This document shows, piece after piece, positions 62,007-64,000 of a stretch of DNA of 64,000 nucleotides. Position numbers and translations under genes: made by a program. Under the pieces are notes generated by a model. The model saw only the letters and a program-made list of their open reading frames with translations, was not told the origin of the DNA and made no database searches. Every line of letters begins with the position of its first letter. The stretch's first letter is position 1. The DNA lies in the NCBI GenBank assembly GCA_041392305.1, contig JAWKMJ010000003.1:209323-273322 (forward strand). The letters are read 5' to 3'. This DNA is from JAGQYP01 sp041392305. Its GTDB lineage: Bacteria > Bacteroidota > Bacteroidia > Flavobacteriales_D > Crocinitomicaceae.

Positions 62007-62519
62007 ATGAAAACAAAAATTTTATTTGAAGAAGTTCAAAAACAAAATCAAAAATGGATCTGGTTCTTAATTCTTGCTTTAGATGCCACCTTTCTTATCA
62101 CATTTATTCAAGAAAAAGTCTTGAACATTCCACTTAATCAGGAAGTCCTGCCTGTATGGATTTATATCATAATCTTTGGAACTTTATCCTTAGTCACAAT
62201 CTTTTTACTTTTCAGTAAGCTAAAAACGAAGATCACGGAGGATACCATTTCAATTCAATATACTCCTATCCATAGAAAAGCTATAGAAATTAAAAAAGAA
62301 GAAATCGAAGATTGCTATGTTCGCTTGTATCGACCAATAGCAGAATATGGTGGATGGGGAGTCCGAACAGCTTTCAATGGTAAAAACGGAAAGGCCTATA
62401 ATGTATCCGGAAAAATCGGTATCCAATTAGAATTAAAATCTGGGGAGAAAATCTTAATCGGAACGCAAAGTGCCAAGCTAGCGGAATTAGCCCTTAACCA
62501 ATTTAAAAGCGCGCAATAA
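62007..62519 (+). CDS. Membrane protein with PH-like domain
   Basis: The 170-residue protein has two helices (about 17-35 and 48-68) and a cytoplasmic PH-like domain (about 72-168: TKITEDTISIQYTPIHRKAIEIKKEEIEDCYVR, then GIQLELKSGEKILIGTQSAKLAELALNQFKS). This is the layout of bPH-type membrane proteins. It precedes the AraC-type gene by 1 base, so the two are co-expressed. Confidence 0.7.
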   Translation: MKTKILFEEVQKQNQKWIWFLILALDATFLITFIQEKVLNIPLNQEVLPVWIYIIIFGTLSLVTIFLLFSKLKTKITEDTISIQYTPIHRKAIEIKKEEIEDCYVRLYRPIAEYGGWGVRTAFNGKNGKAYNVSGKIGIQLELKSGEKILIGTQSAKLAELALNQFKSAQ

Positions 62520-62520
62520 G

Positions 62521-63510
62521 ATGGAAACAATTGTAACAATCATCTTTGTGCAGAGCTTTATGTGGGCAGCTGTACTTTTGAAAAAATTTCAAACTGAATT
62601 CAAGTGGTTATTCCTAAGCTTTACATTTAATTTTATCGGATTTTTTCTTTTGTATTTGAATATAATAGGTTCTACACATATCAAACCCATAGTTATACTA
62701 TCTACGGGAATATTCAGCATGAGTTTACTGACTGAATATATGTTGAAATTACTGCATTTTGGTGGAAAATACAGATCGATCGCACCTTTGCTATTAATGG
62801 CAACGAGTATGATCTTTCTATTTCTGAGAAACGACCCTCATGTCCTCCTTTTTGGAATACTTCCATTATTGGCTGTACTTGTCTATGAAATCGGTCTTAC
62901 TTCGCGTTCCATTAAAGTTGAAAACTATGGAAGTAGTCTCCTAGAAGACAAAAGATTCAGGTTAATCTTAACCACACTTTTGATCAAAGGCTTCTTCTGG
63001 ATAACTAGTTTTACGATTATTCTGATATTACAAAATACGAGCTTTGATACGAAATTATTGCTGAATTTCTATTTCATTCTTCTCGCGATCAGCATTTTCA
63101 TCCTTGGGTATCAAGCAAATCATACGGATATAAAATCTATCAAGATTTCACCCTCAAAACCCTTAGAGATGGATTCTGAATGGTCGGAGAAAATTCATCG
63201 GTTAATGAAAGAGGAAAAACCATGGCTAGATTGTGAGCTCACTTTAAGTGATTTAGCTAAAAAACTTGATCTTTCTGAAAGTGAATTGACCATTATTTTA
63301 AATCAAAAAATGCTTACAAGCTTTTACAAGCTGATCAATTCCTACAGGGTAGAGATGGTTAAATCTAAACTTGCGGAACCCTCTTCGAAGAGATTTACAA
63401 TTCTGGCTGCGGCCTATGAAAGTGGATTCAATTCAAAATCTACATTTTATAGAATTTTCAAAGAATTCACAGGCCAAACACCCAAAGAGTACATCGATCA
63501 GTTAAAATAA
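62521..63510 (+). CDS. Membrane-anchored AraC-family transcriptional regulator
   Basis: The 329-residue protein has about six to seven N-terminal transmembrane helices (about 5-200). A C-terminal AraC/XylS DNA-binding domain follows (about 225-329): two helix-turn-helix units with LTLSDLAKKLDLSESELTIILNQ and FTILAAAYESGFNSKSTFYRIFKEFTGQTPKEYID. This 7TM-AraC layout is common in Bacteroidota. It probably senses a membrane or extracellular cue. Confidence 0.88.
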   Translation: METIVTIIFVQSFMWAAVLLKKFQTEFKWLFLSFTFNFIGFFLLYLNIIGSTHIKPIVILSTGIFSMSLLTEYMLKLLHFGGKYRSIAPLLLMATSMIFLFLRNDPHVLLFGILPLLAVLVYEIGLTSRSIKVENYGSSLLEDKRFRLILTTLLIKGFFWITSFTIILILQNTSFDTKLLLNFYFILLAISIFILGYQANHTDIKSIKISPSKPLEMDSEWSEKIHRLMKEEKPWLDCELTLSDLAKKLDLSESELTIILNQKMLTSFYKLINSYRVEMVKSKLAEPSSKRFTILAAAYESGFNSKSTFYRIFKEFTGQTPKEYIDQLK

Positions 63511-63513
63511 TAA

Positions 63514-63540
63514 AAAAGCGCTTCTATCAGGAGCGCTTTT
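63514..63540. terminator. Bidirectional terminator
   Basis: AAAAGCGCT (63514-63522) and AGCGCTTTT (63532-63540) form a 9-bp stem flanked by A and T runs. It serves the convergent AraC and desaturase genes. Confidence 0.85.
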
Positions 63541-63544
63541 CTTT

Positions 63545-64000
63545 TTATGAATTTCGCATGGCCATTTTTTGTTGCTCCTTTTTCTCCAGAGCCTTTTCTC
63601 TCGTTGTGCCACAGATCTTATCCCAAATAAAGGAAACCTCTCCAAAATTGGTATTGGTATCTGAATGATGAATATTGTGCCAGGAAGAACTATTCAATAA
63701 GAGATATTTCGTAATCCACTCCATGGGTCTGAAAGTGACCCCACAATGCAAATACAAATTAAGGAAAACAAAAGAAACAATGGCTGAAAAGTAAAAAGGA
63801 GCAAAATGCTTGGCTTCGGGCATACAAATCAATAATAAAGGCCAGAAGGTGAGCACCGTTTCTACGGGTCCGACAGCAAACCCAGCAAAAGGAGTTGGAT
63901 CACGGAAAGAATGATGATGGGCGTGAAAAGGAAAAAACATGCGCGTATGTAAAAAACGATGTTTCCAATAGGTCCAGGCATCAATAGCCACAATTCCCAA
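63545..64000 (-). CDS. Sterol desaturase / fatty acid hydroxylase family protein (5' end outside window)
   Basis: The visible 151 residues are the C-terminal part of a membrane di-iron hydroxylase: histidine boxes HRFLH, HAHHH and HNIHH lie in the usual order between hydrophobic helices. The frame is open to the window edge, so the N-terminal helices are missing. The family includes sterol desaturases and carotenoid or alkane hydroxylases; the substrate is unknown. Confidence 0.88.
   Translation of the reverse strand: MGIVAIDAWTYWKHRFLHTRMFFPFHAHHHSFRDPTPFAGFAVGPVETVLTFWPLLLICMPEAKHFAPFYFSAIVSFVFLNLYLHCGVTFRPMEWITKYLLLNSSSWHNIHHSDTNTNFGEVSFIWDKICGTTREKALEKKEQQKMAMRNS

Overview
The window is AT-rich DNA from a member of Bacteroidota, most likely Flavobacteriales and perhaps near Crocinitomicaceae. 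That placement is inferred from type IX secretion (T9SS) C-terminal sorting domains, SprB repeats, lipoprotein signals, promoter -7 boxes of the form TAnnTTTG, a ribosomal protein Thx, a SpmA-SpmB fusion, DUF1599, and the gene order folP / DUF1599 / DoxX-like / tpiA / prmA. No rRNA, CRISPR array, transposase, integrase or phage gene was seen.

Layout. 1-5.8 kb: a truncated outer-membrane barrel gene, a DUF4136 lipoprotein, murB, two small cell-envelope genes, HMG-CoA lyase, pyrD and a very short T9SS cargo protein. 5.9-14.2 kb: a 2765-residue T9SS-secreted adhesin with about 25 SprB repeats. 14.5-15.5 kb: tRNA-Ser(GCT), tRNA-Pro(TGG) and tRNA-Arg(TCT), set among broken tRNA copies and a family of small hairpins with a conserved loop. 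15.7-23.4 kb: a duplicated secreted protein, two TPR / transmembrane / SpoIIE phosphatases and small genes. 23.4-24.0 kb: tRNA-Val(TAC), again flanked by partial copies. 24-34 kb: a UbiB-like kinase with a TetR-like partner, a second large T9SS protein, a SpmAB-type membrane protein, a glutamine amidotransferase, a YciO-like protein and a transaldolase. 34-41 kb: a GNAT enzyme, a third TPR-SpoIIE phosphatase, MscL, a voltage-gated-type K+ channel with a zinc ribbon, a DnaQ/GIY-YIG nuclease and folP. 41-60 kb: a long plus-strand gene train (DUF1599, DoxX-like membrane protein, OppB-like permease, tpiA, prmA, a 1571-residue unknown secreted protein, plsY, a 2436-residue envelope protein with TPR, PD40 and SPOR domains, clpS). 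60-64 kb: Thx with a histone-H1-like tail, a lipoprotein acetolactate decarboxylase, a PH-domain protein, a membrane-anchored AraC regulator and a truncated sterol-desaturase family gene.

How it fits together. Most of the window is housekeeping (cell wall, pyrimidine, folate and phospholipid synthesis, glycolysis, ribosome modification) mixed with cell-surface proteins. The three SpoIIE-type proteins look like sensor-driven phosphatases. The most unusual signals are (a) the tRNA loci carrying fragmentary tRNA copies broken by palindromes, (b) the giant 2436-residue protein, which resembles PorE-type TPR-propeller-CRD proteins but ends in four SPOR-like modules instead of OmpA, (c) intergenic heptamer and 28-bp tandem arrays plus an exact 51-bp inverted repeat pair, one copy of which supplies the end of folP, and (d) the 1571-residue protein locked between prmA and plsY. 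Several starts were moved from upstream TTG codons to the first ATG or GTG preceding a signal peptide or conserved N terminus.
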